This document shows positions 17,925-27,590 of a stretch of DNA of 64,000 nucleotides, piece by piece; the stretch's first letter is position 1; every line of letters starts with the position of its first letter. The stretch lies in contig JAHHHJ010000003.1 in NCBI GenBank assembly GCA_019359445.1, positions 1-64,000 on the forward strand. Direction: 5' to 3'. The translations under genes and the position numbers were made by a program. This stretch comes from Kastovskya adunca ATA6-11-RM4. GTDB lineage: Bacteria; Cyanobacteriota; Cyanobacteriia; Cyanobacteriales; Coleofasciculaceae. The notes below the pieces were generated by a model. That model made no database searches. It saw only the letters and a program-made list of their open reading frames with translations, and was not told the DNA's origin.

Positions 17925-19676
17925 ATGTTCTCAATCATTAGCCAGCAAGTGGAGCGATCGCGTTCTTTCGATACCATTCCTTCTCATACCAAATCCGCAT
18001 TGATAGCCCCCTTGGTATTTTTCTCCCCTGCTCCCGTTCGGCTGAGCGTTCGACTGCCCTTCGGCAGGTGGAACACTGAGCTTGTCGAAGTGCTCAGGAA
18101 CCGCGCTCACGCCGAAGTCTCACGTCGAAGCCTGCCCCCCTGCCCCCCTGCTTCTTCAGGAATAAAGGGGTTTTCTGAATGGATTTGGTATCACCCCTAC
18201 CTCACCGGATTCGCTAGCCTTTTGCTCTTGGGGCTGTTTAGTTCCCCCGTAGCTGCTCAAAATGTTTTAGTCGAAGAGCCGTTTCAGACTAACACCACGT
18301 CCCGATGGCAGGTGGGCGTGGCTAACCCCGCCAACGTTGAGGCTCTGCCTTGCTTAACTGCCAGATCCCCTGATGACCAGTCACCTACCGACATTGGCGC
18401 TTGTCCTAATGGTCCCTTAGACCCGATTGGGTCGGGCGTTCTGAGACTCACTAACCGTGAAAAAGATCAAGCAGGCTTTGTTTTTTTCCAGGAAGCCATT
18501 CCTTCAAGTAAGGGGCTTGTGGTGCTTTTTGACTTCTTCTCCTATGGCGGAACTGGAGCCGATGGCTTGAGTTTTTTCCTCATTGATGGTAATGCATCAC
18601 CCAATGAAGCAGGTGCCTTTGGGGGTTCCCTAGGCTATGCGTTTTGCTTGGAAAGTTCTGGCAATTGCGAGCGAGACATTCCTGGACTCGTTGGTGGTTA
18701 TGTAGGCATTGGATTTGATGAGTTTGGTAATTTTTCTAATCCCAACGATAACGGCAAAATTGGTGGTCCAGGACAAATCCCTGATTCAGTAGCCCTTAGA
18801 GGCGCGGGTAGTGGATTGACAGGATACCAATACTTAACTGGCACCGATCCGAATGAGCTGCCTACATTGGACTTCCCCAATGTAACGACTCGTCCAGAAA
18901 CCACACCCAGACGAGTGAGGCTTACGCTCACTCCTAATAACCGCATCTCTCTGGAGATAAATTTCTTTGATGGTAGAGGTTTTGTACCTGTACTTGAAGA
19001 ATACGACTTGAACACAGCACCGGGTCAACCGCCTTTTCCGTCGAGCTTCAAATTTGGTTTTGCCGCTTCCACCGGAGGTCAAACTAACATTCACGAAATC
19101 CGCGCCTTTCGGATCACAACGATTGAGCCAAACCTGCGATTGGTGAAGCGCATTACATCAGTAACTAGAGGCGGCACTCCCCTGAGTGGTGTCAACTTCA
19201 ACGAGGGTCAAGATAACCCCAACGACCCGGAGGACACCGCAGCAGGCTGGTCTCAACTGCCTCCAAGTGAGCGATCGCCCTCAGGAATTCCCAGAGGGAT
19301 TGTTAACCTTGACAATACTGCTGTCAACAGTGGTGATGAAGTGGAGTACACAGTTTATTTCCTCTCCGATGGTGGCGCAGACGCAACGGCTGTCAATGTC
19401 TGCGACCTGATTCCTGCTGGAACTACATTTATTCGCGATAGTTTTGCACCCCAGCAGGGTATTGTTTTAAATCGAGCGGGAACCACCACCACCCTTACGA
19501 ATGCATTGGATAACGATAGTGGACGTTTTGTCCCCCCTCTGAACCCCCTACCCAGCAGTAGTGCTTGTTCAGACCCCAGCAATCCGAATGGGGCAGTTTT
19601 AGTCAATCTTGGTGAAGTTTCTAGCGACCCTGGGGATAACTATGGGTTTATTCGCTTCCGAGTTCGAGTCAACTAA
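17925..19676 (+). CDS. Lectin-like surface protein with shared C-terminal module (1)
   Basis: The hydrophobic signal segment (FASLLLLGLFSSPVAAQ) sits unusually far in, at about residues 97-113, because a repeat element separates it from the ATG. A beta-sandwich of the L-type-lectin type follows (about 115-395), with FFSYGGTGADGLSFFLIDG and GYVGIGFDEFGNF, typical of carbohydrate-binding lectin folds. The last roughly 180 residues begin LRLVKRITSVTRGG and end IRFRVRVN. This module is repeated in the next two proteins. The family call for the lectin part is moderately sure. Its ligand and the role of the terminal module are unknown. Confidence 0.75.
   Translation: MFSIISQQVERSRSFDTIPSHTKSALIAPLVFFSPAPVRLSVRLPFGRWNTELVEVLRNRAHAEVSRRSLPPCPPASSGIKGFSEWIWYHPYLTGFASLLLLGLFSSPVAAQNVLVEEPFQTNTTSRWQVGVANPANVEALPCLTARSPDDQSPTDIGACPNGPLDPIGSGVLRLTNREKDQAGFVFFQEAIPSSKGLVVLFDFFSYGGTGADGLSFFLIDGNASPNEAGAFGGSLGYAFCLESSGNCERDIPGLVGGYVGIGFDEFGNFSNPNDNGKIGGPGQIPDSVALRGAGSGLTGYQYLTGTDPNELPTLDFPNVTTRPETTPRRVRLTLTPNNRISLEINFFDGRGFVPVLEEYDLNTAPGQPPFPSSFKFGFAASTGGQTNIHEIRAFRITTIEPNLRLVKRITSVTRGGTPLSGVNFNEGQDNPNDPEDTAAGWSQLPPSERSPSGIPRGIVNLDNTAVNSGDEVEYTVYFLSDGGADATAVNVCDLIPAGTTFIRDSFAPQQGIVLNRAGTTTTLTNALDNDSGRFVPPLNPLPSSSACSDPSNPNGAVLVNLGEVSSDPGDNYGFIRFRVRVN
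17986..18191. mobile_element. MITE-like insertion inside the signal-peptide coding region
   Basis: Perfect 11-bp terminal inverted repeats ATACCAAATCC (17986-17996) and GGATTTGGTAT (18181-18191) bound about 206 bp. The interior is dispersed repeat DNA (TGAGCTTGTCGAAGTGCTC and a CCCTGCC run). The paralogous gene at 20065 lacks this segment. TA at each boundary could be a Tc1/mariner-type target duplication, but that is uncertain. Confidence 0.6.
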
Positions 19677-20064
19677 AGCTAATTGTCATGAGTTACCAAT
19701 AAACAAAAAGTCTCGATTGTTTAATTAAGTAAAAAACGTCAAATTTCTAAAGATAGTCGCGATTTGGGGTGCATCGGAGTCAATAACCACAGTAAAGCTG
19801 AGGAGTGCGATCGCTTATGACTTAAGAGTCATTGCTGAGAAATTGACGGGAATCTATGTTGGATACCGATTGTCTGGAGTCTTAGTTAACTAGTCATTAC
19901 TAAACTTTGAACAATCAAGCGGATTTGTGTTTGCTCAAGCAAGCGATCGCCTTTTTGAATACATTTTCAAAAACGTTGAGCAATCATCTTTGAAAAATAA
20001 AAACTGACAAAGAACGCTTGCTGCCAACTCGACTGTATACCCTTATGAGTTCTTCTTTTCTCCC
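19677..20064. other. Intergenic region between the two lectin-like genes
   Basis: 388 bp with HIP1 sites and AT-rich stretches. No ORF or clear terminator was recognised. It probably carries a promoter for the 20065 gene. Confidence 0.4.
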
Positions 20065-22071
20065 ATGCCCCCAATCATCAGCCAGCAAATTGCCAAAGTA
20101 CTAAGTAAAGCTTTTCTTCCCATCGTCTTTGCTCAGAAAAGAAGCTGGCTAAGTGGTGGCATGTTTCTGCTAATAGCAACGAGTAGTTCCCATGTCGCCG
20201 CCCAAACCCTTCTAGTTGAAGAGGAATTTAAAGAGCCAACCAGCTTTGGATGGTCAGTTGGTGCGGTGAATGACGCCGCGATCGCCTGCTTAACGGCAGG
20301 TAATGCGACTACGCCGCCATCTTCAATTCCTGCCTGTCCGACTACACTCGATCAACCAGGCTCGGGAGCTTTGAGAATAACGACCGCCGAGAGAAACCAA
20401 GCTGCCTTTGCTTTCTATGACTTTCCCATTCCTGCTGGGTCTGGGCTAGAAATTAACTTCGACTATTTTTCCTACGGCGGTACTCCAATAGAGCCAGGTG
20501 GTAGTGAGGCAGACGGAATCACTTTTTTCCTATTCGATGGCTCTACCAACGCACCTGTACCTGGGGGATTTGGTGGCTCCCTTGGCTACGCTCAATTAAT
20601 ACCTCTTAGGGATGCACCTTTGCCTGGGGGTCTTCCTATTCCACCCACTTTACCTGGTCTAACTAATGCTTTTGTTGGTGTGGGATTCGATGAATTTGGT
20701 AACTTTGCTAGAGATGTTGAAGAGAGAGTAAGCCGGGGTCAGGGCTGTACTAATTCCTCTCCTAATGCTGAAAGAGTCCTCGATTCTGTAACGGTTAGGG
20801 GATCGGGGAGTGGGCTAACAGGATACTGTTATCTCGCCAACTCAGGGGAATTATCCGAAGGTATCGACGTTCCCAACGCACCTAATCGCGAGATTGCACG
20901 ACGCCGAGTCAGGATCGTGCTGACTCAGAATTTCGACCTCTCCGTTGCAATTGCCTTTGGTGATGGTCAATTCCAAACTGTCATTCCTGGAATTAGCTTG
21001 CTTAGTTTCCCTGATCAAGCTAATCCTCCTAGCAACTTCAAGTTTGGTTTTGCTAGCTCAACTGGGGGCGCAACAAATATTCATGAAGTCCGCAACCTCA
21101 GAATTCAAACTATTGCTACCGCACCGCAACCTGACCTGGAAATTACTAAAAGTCATGCTGGCAATTTCATTGCTGGGGGGAAAGGCGAATACACCTTAAC
21201 GGCGACGAATATCGGTAATGGTCCGACCTATGGACCTCTGATTATCAGAGATACTTTGCCTCCTGGCTTCAGTCTTTCCTCCTTTAGGGGTACGGGTTGG
21301 GATTGTTCTGAAAACCCACCAGGAACTGTTACTTGTGTCTATGAAGGCGACCCCCGTTCAGCAGACCCGGCATCAGACCCGCCCCTCGCTCCTGGTGAAA
21401 GCCAATCAGTCGTCATTGAGGTGAATGTAACGGATATTCCTGGCACTTACACCAACCTAGGAGAGATCACCAATCCGGCGGATCTTAACCCAGAGAACAA
21501 CACGACAACAGACGAAACGATAGTTGTTGCTGACGGTCTTGAACCTGAAGCACTGCGTCTAGTCAAACGAATTACAGCGGCGACAAGAGCCGGTGTTCCC
21601 TTAAGTGGCATCGGCTTTGACCGCTTTGTTGACAATCCTAACGACCCCAATGACAATGCTCCGGGTTTTTCTCAACTTTTGCCTGTAGGCGTGACGCAGA
21701 TCGATCCAGCGATTGAATTACAAAGCCAAGATGAAGTGGAATACACCATCTACTACCTGGCGGATGGTGGCGAACCACTCCAAGCAGTGAATGTCTGTGA
21801 CTTGGTTCCTACCGGAACTACCTTCGTCAATAATAGTTTTGGCTCAGAGCAAGGTATTTTATTAAATCGTGCTGGACTTGTTAGCCCTCAAACCAATGCC
21901 TTAGATACGGACGCCGGAAGCTTCTTCTCGCCTCTGACTCCCCTCCCTAATAGAAATGGTTGCCAAGACGCCAGTAACCCTAATGGTGCGGTGTTGATGA
22001 ATCTCGGTGAAGTCTCAAATAAGCTAGGGAGTAACTTTGGGTTTATGCGTTTTCGAGTGCTAATTGATTAA
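20065..22071 (+). CDS. Lectin-like plus DUF11 surface protein with shared C-terminal module (2)
   Basis: The signal peptide covers about residues 1-46 (GGMFLLIATSSSHVAAQ). An L-type-lectin-like sandwich runs from about 48 to 350, with FDYFSYGGT and AFVGVGFDEFGNFA as in the preceding gene. A DUF11 domain follows at about 355-490 (PDLEITKSHAGNFIAGGKGEY) and then the shared terminal module from ALRLVKRITAATRAG to FRVLID. It is a paralogue of the 17925 gene with an extra DUF11 domain. Secretion to the cell surface is expected. The ligand and assembly partners are inferred only from the cluster. Confidence 0.77.
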   Translation: MPPIISQQIAKVLSKAFLPIVFAQKRSWLSGGMFLLIATSSSHVAAQTLLVEEEFKEPTSFGWSVGAVNDAAIACLTAGNATTPPSSIPACPTTLDQPGSGALRITTAERNQAAFAFYDFPIPAGSGLEINFDYFSYGGTPIEPGGSEADGITFFLFDGSTNAPVPGGFGGSLGYAQLIPLRDAPLPGGLPIPPTLPGLTNAFVGVGFDEFGNFARDVEERVSRGQGCTNSSPNAERVLDSVTVRGSGSGLTGYCYLANSGELSEGIDVPNAPNREIARRRVRIVLTQNFDLSVAIAFGDGQFQTVIPGISLLSFPDQANPPSNFKFGFASSTGGATNIHEVRNLRIQTIATAPQPDLEITKSHAGNFIAGGKGEYTLTATNIGNGPTYGPLIIRDTLPPGFSLSSFRGTGWDCSENPPGTVTCVYEGDPRSADPASDPPLAPGESQSVVIEVNVTDIPGTYTNLGEITNPADLNPENNTTTDETIVVADGLEPEALRLVKRITAATRAGVPLSGIGFDRFVDNPNDPNDNAPGFSQLLPVGVTQIDPAIELQSQDEVEYTIYYLADGGEPLQAVNVCDLVPTGTTFVNNSFGSEQGILLNRAGLVSPQTNALDTDAGSFFSPLTPLPNRNGCQDASNPNGAVLMNLGEVSNKLGSNFGFMRFRVLID

Positions 22072-22316
22072 CTTTCTCAGATTTTTAGTGCGATCGCGTT
22101 TAGCAATGTACCTTTCGCTACCCGCTTCGGCGGTTTTGTCCTGCGTCTCAAGAGATAGTGCAGCAAGACTTAACACGCGATCGCCTAAACCTGTGGAAAA
22201 CACGGATTGCTTCTGCCACTAAGTTTGCTTGAGTAGAAATTGACTCTGAATCGGCATTGAGCAGCGATCTACCACCCGCTGAATTCGTGAGTGATTTTAT
22301 ACAGAACCAGGATGCC

Positions 22317-25300
22317 ATGTCGTCTCGTAAGTCCGGTATTTTTCCCATCCCCAGTGTTTTGATTAAGCCAGGTATCAGCCCAGTAGTTTACCAATCGTTG
22401 ACTGGCATCCCCCACCGATTCTGGTTCTGGCTACCTAGCAGCGTTGCACTCCTAGCTGCCTTAATCGGATTTCCCCGCACTACCCTGGCTCAAACCGTTT
22501 TCCCATCGGTGAACGGGCTAAACTTCCAAACTAGCGGACCATCTCGCGCTCCTACAGTTGGTGATTGGTATACGACAGCAACTAGTGCCAGCACTGACAG
22601 GATTCATCGCATTAGTGTCAGCATTACCCCAGCCATGCTCGCAGCGGGAGGTGGTAGCGTCACAATTACTGTTCAGGATGCAGAGAGTAACGGAGCCTTG
22701 GATGAAATTGACAATCAAGCAATTGGCAATCGAAGTTGTCCCCCAGCGAGTAGCTGCGATCCCACTCGCTTTGAATTACGTGCAGCCGATGGCACAACAA
22801 TTCTCCCAAGTCAAACTGTGGGGACAGCAACTGGGACAGGTGCTCCTGATGGGACAACTGTTGTCTTTACAGTCACGACACCCGGCACTTACCAAGTTAC
22901 CAGCGAAACTGGAGCTTTGCCAATTTTTGCCAACAATGCTAATAACCTTAACAACGATGACAACACCTTTAGAGTTGTTGTTTCTCAAAGTGGCGGACTA
23001 GTTGGTAACTTCCAAGGTACGGTGCAGCAAAATACTGGCGAAAACCTAACTATTCCGTTCTACTTTCTAGTTGGTCCGACGGCTAATGGAACAAGTAATT
23101 TATTCTTACGAAATTTTGATCTGGATAATGGAGGAACCGTAACTTATATCCCACCGACAGGCGGGGTTGTACAAGGGACAACATCAGATAATGGAGTTTG
23201 GAATGGTATTAATGGAAGCTTGGACACAGGCGGCGATACCGTAATTGCCAACAATACTAAATCAGCGACGGGTGGAGATGCTGGAATCTGGGGCTTAACG
23301 ATCGCTAACTTTACAAACAATAACCAGACTCTTTTTGAGGCAAATGGGGATGGCGCACGCCTACCCTTGTACGACCGACGCCCCACTACTGCTGGAAACT
23401 TCACAATTACCGCTCCAGACGATAACACTCGCTCAACGACAATTGGTACGCCTGTCGATCATCCCTTTACCATCACCAATAACTTTTTTACCAACGATAT
23501 TTTTAATCTCACGACTTCAGGTACAAATCCCAATTACACCGTGCAATTGCTCGATAGTGCAGGTAATCCTTTACCCGATACTGATGGCGATGGAGTGCCA
23601 GATACAGGGATTTTGACCCCAAGACAAACGGGAAACTTTATTCTTCGCGTTACCCCCAATCTAGGAGCAACAACGGCTGACACGACTCAGATTAATGCCG
23701 TTTCCTTCATGGATAACAAGGTCGATCCTGCGAGTAATACCATCCAGTCCATTCCGAAAACGACGACAATTACCACAGCGGTGACAGGTTCAATTGGCGA
23801 TCGCGTTTTCAACGATTCCAACGGGAATGGCACGCAAGACCCAGGAGAACCCGGTTTAGCCAATGTCACTATTACGTTGAGGGATAGCAACGGTAATGTA
23901 GTTGCCACGACAACCACCGATGCTAATGGCAACTACAACCTTACAAACCTGCCAGCGGGTAGCTACACCGTAACCGTCACCGATCCGGCTGGCTTTACTC
24001 TCACCACGAATAACCAATCCCTAACAATCAACCTCGCTTCCGGTCAAACCGTAAGCAGTGCTGATTTTGGCTATCGCCAGACGAATAGCTCAATTGGCGA
24101 CTTAGTATTTAACGACTTAAACGGCAACGGTACGCAAGACCCAGGAGAACCCGGTTTAGCCAACATCACCGTTACCCTGAGGGATAGCAACGGCACGGCG
24201 ATCGCCACAACTACCACCGATGCTAATGGCAACTACAGATTTACAGGTCTACCCGCAGGTAGCTACACCGTCAGTGTTACTGACCCAGCGGGCTTTGCAA
24301 TCACGACGGGAAACGACCCTTTCCTTGTGAATTTGGCAGCCGGAGCAGCCGTTAACAATGTTGACTTTGGCTTCCGTCAGAGCAATGCCTCTATTGGCAA
24401 TCTCGTCTTTAACGACATTGACGGCGATGGGGTACAAGACCCAGGAGAACCGGGCATCAGTGGCATCACGATTAATCTCAGGGATGCGAATGGGAACGTT
24501 ATTGCTACAACCACAACTGACGCCAACGGGAACTATACATTTAATAATCTCCCAGCAGGTACCTACACTGTTGCAGTTCCCAATCCTCCGACTGGCTTCA
24601 ATGCCACTCCCACGACTGCCCCTGGTTCAATTACCCTAGCAGCGGGTCAGAACATTGATAGTGCCGACTTTGGCTTCCGTCAGCCTAACGGTTCGATTGG
24701 CGATCGCGTCTTTAATGACACCAATGGCAATGGCATTCAAGACCCAGACGAACCCGGTATTAGCGGCGTTACTGTTATTTTGAGTACTAACGGAGCGGAG
24801 AGCGCCAGAACCACCACTGACGCCAACGGCAACTACAACTTCACCAATCTCCTACCAGGAACTTACACCGTTGAAGTTCCCGACCCTCCGGCTGGCTTCA
24901 CTGCCACAACTCCTGCCCCTAGCCCGATTACCCTAGAACCCAATCAAAGCGTTGACGATGCTGACTTTGGCTTCCGTCAACCTGACGGCTCAATCGGCAC
25001 CATTGTTTTTCGGGACTTGAACGGTAACGGCACTCAAGATGCTGGCGAGACAGGATTCCCAGGTGTCACGGTAACCCTGCGAGATACGAATGGGAATGTT
25101 ATTGCCACCACTACAACTGACGCCAATGGTAACTACTTATTCAGAGAGCTACCATTTGGTACCTATATTGTCGATATTACCGACCCTACTGGCTTTACCC
25201 TCACAACCAACAACGATCGACTGACGGTCACGCTCAATGACAATAATCCCAACTTCTCCTTAGCAAACTTTGGCTTCCGGGCAGCAGGTACAATTGGGGA

Positions 25301-26417
25301 CTTGGTTTTTAACGACGCCAATGGGAATGGCACGCAGGATGCTGGAGAAAGCGGCATTGGCGGCGTCACCATCACCTTGAAAGATGCTAACGGCACGGCG
25401 ATCGCCACAACCACCACTGACGCCAACGGCAACTATAGCTTCACCAATCTGCCCCCTGGTAACTATATCGTTGAAGCGACGACCCCGGCTGGCTTTACCC
25501 TGACCACGGGAAATTCTTCCTTTCCTGTTACCCTGAATCCCGATCAGTCTGTCAGTAACATTGACTTCGGCTTCCGCCAACCCGGAGTCAGCCTTGGAGA
25601 CTTAGTTTTCAACGATATTAACGGCAACGGAACTCTAGATCCGGGCGAAACGGGACGTGGCGGCATCACCGTAACCCTAAAGGACGCTAACGGCAACGTT
25701 ATTGCCACCACTACCACCGACGCTAACGGGAACTATCGCTTCGGTGGTCTGGCAGAAGGGACGTATTTTGTCGAGGTAAGTCCCCCTCCTGGCTTTACCC
25801 TGACAACGGGTACCGCCTCTATCCAAGTGACAGCTACAGCCAATCAAACGGTCAACAATCTTGATTTTGGTCTCCAACCAGGTACAACCGCTGCTGGCAA
25901 CCTCCGCTTAGTCAAGCGCATTACCAATGTCACTCGCAATAGCGTTCCTATCAGTGGGGTGGATTTCACTCGCTTTGTGGATGATTCCAATACCACTAAT
26001 GACAATGCTTCAGGCTTTTCTCAACTGTCACCAGTGGGAGCGATCCGATTACTAGAGGACAATGCTTTGCAAAGTGGCGATGAGGTGGAGTACACGATCT
26101 ACTTCCTCTCCGATGGCGGTACTCCAGCTAACAATGTAAGATTCTGCGACCCAATCCCTACCGGGACAACCTTTCTGCCCAATAGTTTTGGTGGAGGTAG
26201 AGGGATTTTGTTACGTCAAGATGGGGTGGATGCACCGCAATCTAATGCCTCGGATACCGACAAAGGGAGATTTTTCTCGCCCCTTGCACCTGTAACGACT
26301 CCTTCTTGCCCAGATCCGAACAACCCCAATGGATCGATCGTCTTGCAGTTGGGCAATATTACCAACACTGCCCCTAATAATGTAGGATTTGTACGCTTCC
26401 GAGTCAAAATTGACTAA
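22317..26417 (+). CDS. Seven-repeat SdrD_B surface protein with shared C-terminal module (3)
   Basis: I start at ATG 22317; an in-frame TTG at 22257 would add 20 residues. The signal peptide ends near LIGFPRTTLAQ. An N-terminal beta domain of about 430 residues follows. Then come seven SdrD_B-like units of about 95 residues, each opening SIGDxVFNDxNGNGxQDPGE and containing TTTDANGNY. The Asp/Asn-rich loops resemble calcium-binding loops of SdrD B domains, which form stiff stalks. The final roughly 170 residues (LRLVKRITNVTRNS to FRVKID) are the module shared with the two previous genes. It is probably a long surface stalk or fibre; the role is inferred. Confidence 0.8.
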   Translation: MSSRKSGIFPIPSVLIKPGISPVVYQSLTGIPHRFWFWLPSSVALLAALIGFPRTTLAQTVFPSVNGLNFQTSGPSRAPTVGDWYTTATSASTDRIHRISVSITPAMLAAGGGSVTITVQDAESNGALDEIDNQAIGNRSCPPASSCDPTRFELRAADGTTILPSQTVGTATGTGAPDGTTVVFTVTTPGTYQVTSETGALPIFANNANNLNNDDNTFRVVVSQSGGLVGNFQGTVQQNTGENLTIPFYFLVGPTANGTSNLFLRNFDLDNGGTVTYIPPTGGVVQGTTSDNGVWNGINGSLDTGGDTVIANNTKSATGGDAGIWGLTIANFTNNNQTLFEANGDGARLPLYDRRPTTAGNFTITAPDDNTRSTTIGTPVDHPFTITNNFFTNDIFNLTTSGTNPNYTVQLLDSAGNPLPDTDGDGVPDTGILTPRQTGNFILRVTPNLGATTADTTQINAVSFMDNKVDPASNTIQSIPKTTTITTAVTGSIGDRVFNDSNGNGTQDPGEPGLANVTITLRDSNGNVVATTTTDANGNYNLTNLPAGSYTVTVTDPAGFTLTTNNQSLTINLASGQTVSSADFGYRQTNSSIGDLVFNDLNGNGTQDPGEPGLANITVTLRDSNGTAIATTTTDANGNYRFTGLPAGSYTVSVTDPAGFAITTGNDPFLVNLAAGAAVNNVDFGFRQSNASIGNLVFNDIDGDGVQDPGEPGISGITINLRDANGNVIATTTTDANGNYTFNNLPAGTYTVAVPNPPTGFNATPTTAPGSITLAAGQNIDSADFGFRQPNGSIGDRVFNDTNGNGIQDPDEPGISGVTVILSTNGAESARTTTDANGNYNFTNLLPGTYTVEVPDPPAGFTATTPAPSPITLEPNQSVDDADFGFRQPDGSIGTIVFRDLNGNGTQDAGETGFPGVTVTLRDTNGNVIATTTTDANGNYLFRELPFGTYIVDITDPTGFTLTTNNDRLTVTLNDNNPNFSLANFGFRAAGTIGDLVFNDANGNGTQDAGESGIGGVTITLKDANGTAIATTTTDANGNYSFTNLPPGNYIVEATTPAGFTLTTGNSSFPVTLNPDQSVSNIDFGFRQPGVSLGDLVFNDINGNGTLDPGETGRGGITVTLKDANGNVIATTTTDANGNYRFGGLAEGTYFVEVSPPPGFTLTTGTASIQVTATANQTVNNLDFGLQPGTTAAGNLRLVKRITNVTRNSVPISGVDFTRFVDDSNTTNDNASGFSQLSPVGAIRLLEDNALQSGDEVEYTIYFLSDGGTPANNVRFCDPIPTGTTFLPNSFGGGRGILLRQDGVDAPQSNASDTDKGRFFSPLAPVTTPSCPDPNNPNGSIVLQLGNITNTAPNNVGFVRFRVKID
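23790..25880 (+). repeat. Seven tandem repeats of about 295 bp encoding SdrD_B units
   Basis: Units begin near 23790, 24085, 24385, 24690, 24990, 25290 and 25590. Short stretches such as CAAGACCCAGGAGAACC and ACCACCGATGCTAATGGCAA recur between units. Conservation is strongest in the acidic loop and in TTTDANGNY. Unit-number variation between strains is likely. Confidence 0.8.
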
Positions 26418-26483
26418 CTTTTGTCTGGGTGGCTCTAAGATGGCAGAACATAATTAGCAGTGAAAAAAGTCTATCCATAACTC

Positions 26484-27380
26484 ATGAATGCCTTGATTGA
26501 TAAAATTCAAGCCAGCTTTTTGGAGCTGATTGGTTCTGCCATCGAGTTCTTGCCAGGATTGATTGCAGGCTTGGTGATTTTCTGTTTGACGAGCTACGCG
26601 GCTGAGTTTGCCGAAAGAATGGCGTCACAGGTTAGTCCTCGAGTCGTCCGCAGCAAGTCCTTGCAATTTCTCTTAGCACGGACGAGTTACGTTGCGGTTT
26701 GGGTTGTGGGAATTTTGACGGCAAGTGTGTTGGCATTTCCGGGATTGCGACTAGGTGATATTGTTGCCGCTTTAGGGTTGGGTTCGGTTGCTATCGGCTT
26801 TGCGTTCCAAGACATTTTCAAAAATTTCTTGGCTGGCGTACTGCTGCTCATCCAAGAACCGTTTCAAATTAATGACCAAATCGTGATTGAAGACTACGAA
26901 GGGACGGTTGAGCGCATTGATATCCGCACGACGCAAATTCGTACCTATGGGGGAGAACGGGTACTGCTACCCAATTCCACTGTATTTACCAATGCGGTGC
27001 AAGTAAGAACGGCTTACGGATATCGGCGGACAGATTTGGAAGTGGGAGTGGATTACAATACTTCGCTACCTGAAGCCGCAGAAATTTTAGACAAAACCAT
27101 TCGACAGGTGGAGGGAGTTTTGTCTGATCCGCCACTGGAAATTGACTTGGTTAGCTTTGGTGAGAGTTCGATTGATTTTGTGGTGCGTTATTGGACGACG
27201 CCGAGACAACCGCAAGTGCGTTACGTCCGCACGCACGCAATTATTGCAATTAAAGAAGCGTTTGACCAGGCAAATATTAATATTCCCTACCCAATTCGGA
27301 CTATTTACTCCTATGACCAGCAAAAGTTTAATGATTATTTGCCAAGCTCGGCAAATGATGGCGATTCTAAGTCAGGGTAA
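26484..27380 (+). CDS. MscS-family mechanosensitive channel
   Basis: 298 residues, the small MscS type. Three membrane segments lie at about 15-37, 65-88 and 92-125. The pore helix region is AALGLGSVAIGFAFQDIFKN, followed by the beta domain with QEPFQINDQIVIEDYEGTVE and LLPNSTVFTNAV. It releases solutes during hypo-osmotic shock from the inner membrane. This may complement sucrose synthesis, which raises osmolarity. It lies 66 bp after the surface cluster but is functionally distinct. The family call is secure. Confidence 0.93.
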   Translation: MNALIDKIQASFLELIGSAIEFLPGLIAGLVIFCLTSYAAEFAERMASQVSPRVVRSKSLQFLLARTSYVAVWVVGILTASVLAFPGLRLGDIVAALGLGSVAIGFAFQDIFKNFLAGVLLLIQEPFQINDQIVIEDYEGTVERIDIRTTQIRTYGGERVLLPNSTVFTNAVQVRTAYGYRRTDLEVGVDYNTSLPEAAEILDKTIRQVEGVLSDPPLEIDLVSFGESSIDFVVRYWTTPRQPQVRYVRTHAIIAIKEAFDQANINIPYPIRTIYSYDQQKFNDYLPSSANDGDSKSG

Positions 27381-27590
27381 GGAGTTTTAGTCAGTAAAGG
27401 GAGCTTAAAAAAACTAAAATGTGACTATAGAATTTAGCGCTTCAGATATCCGAACTCTTAGAGAATTCGGGTATCGCGGAGCAGGAACCACACCAGGTAA
27501 GTGAGGACGTTGAGGAAAAAGAACAGGAAATTTTATCACTCCTAAAGGGGTATCTATAGACCACGGACATGGATAATTGATTGCTGACTA

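Noticed and set aside
23790-25880. CRISPR-like regular repeats in the SdrD_B gene
   Set aside because: These are in-frame protein-domain repeats of about 295 bp inside one ORF.
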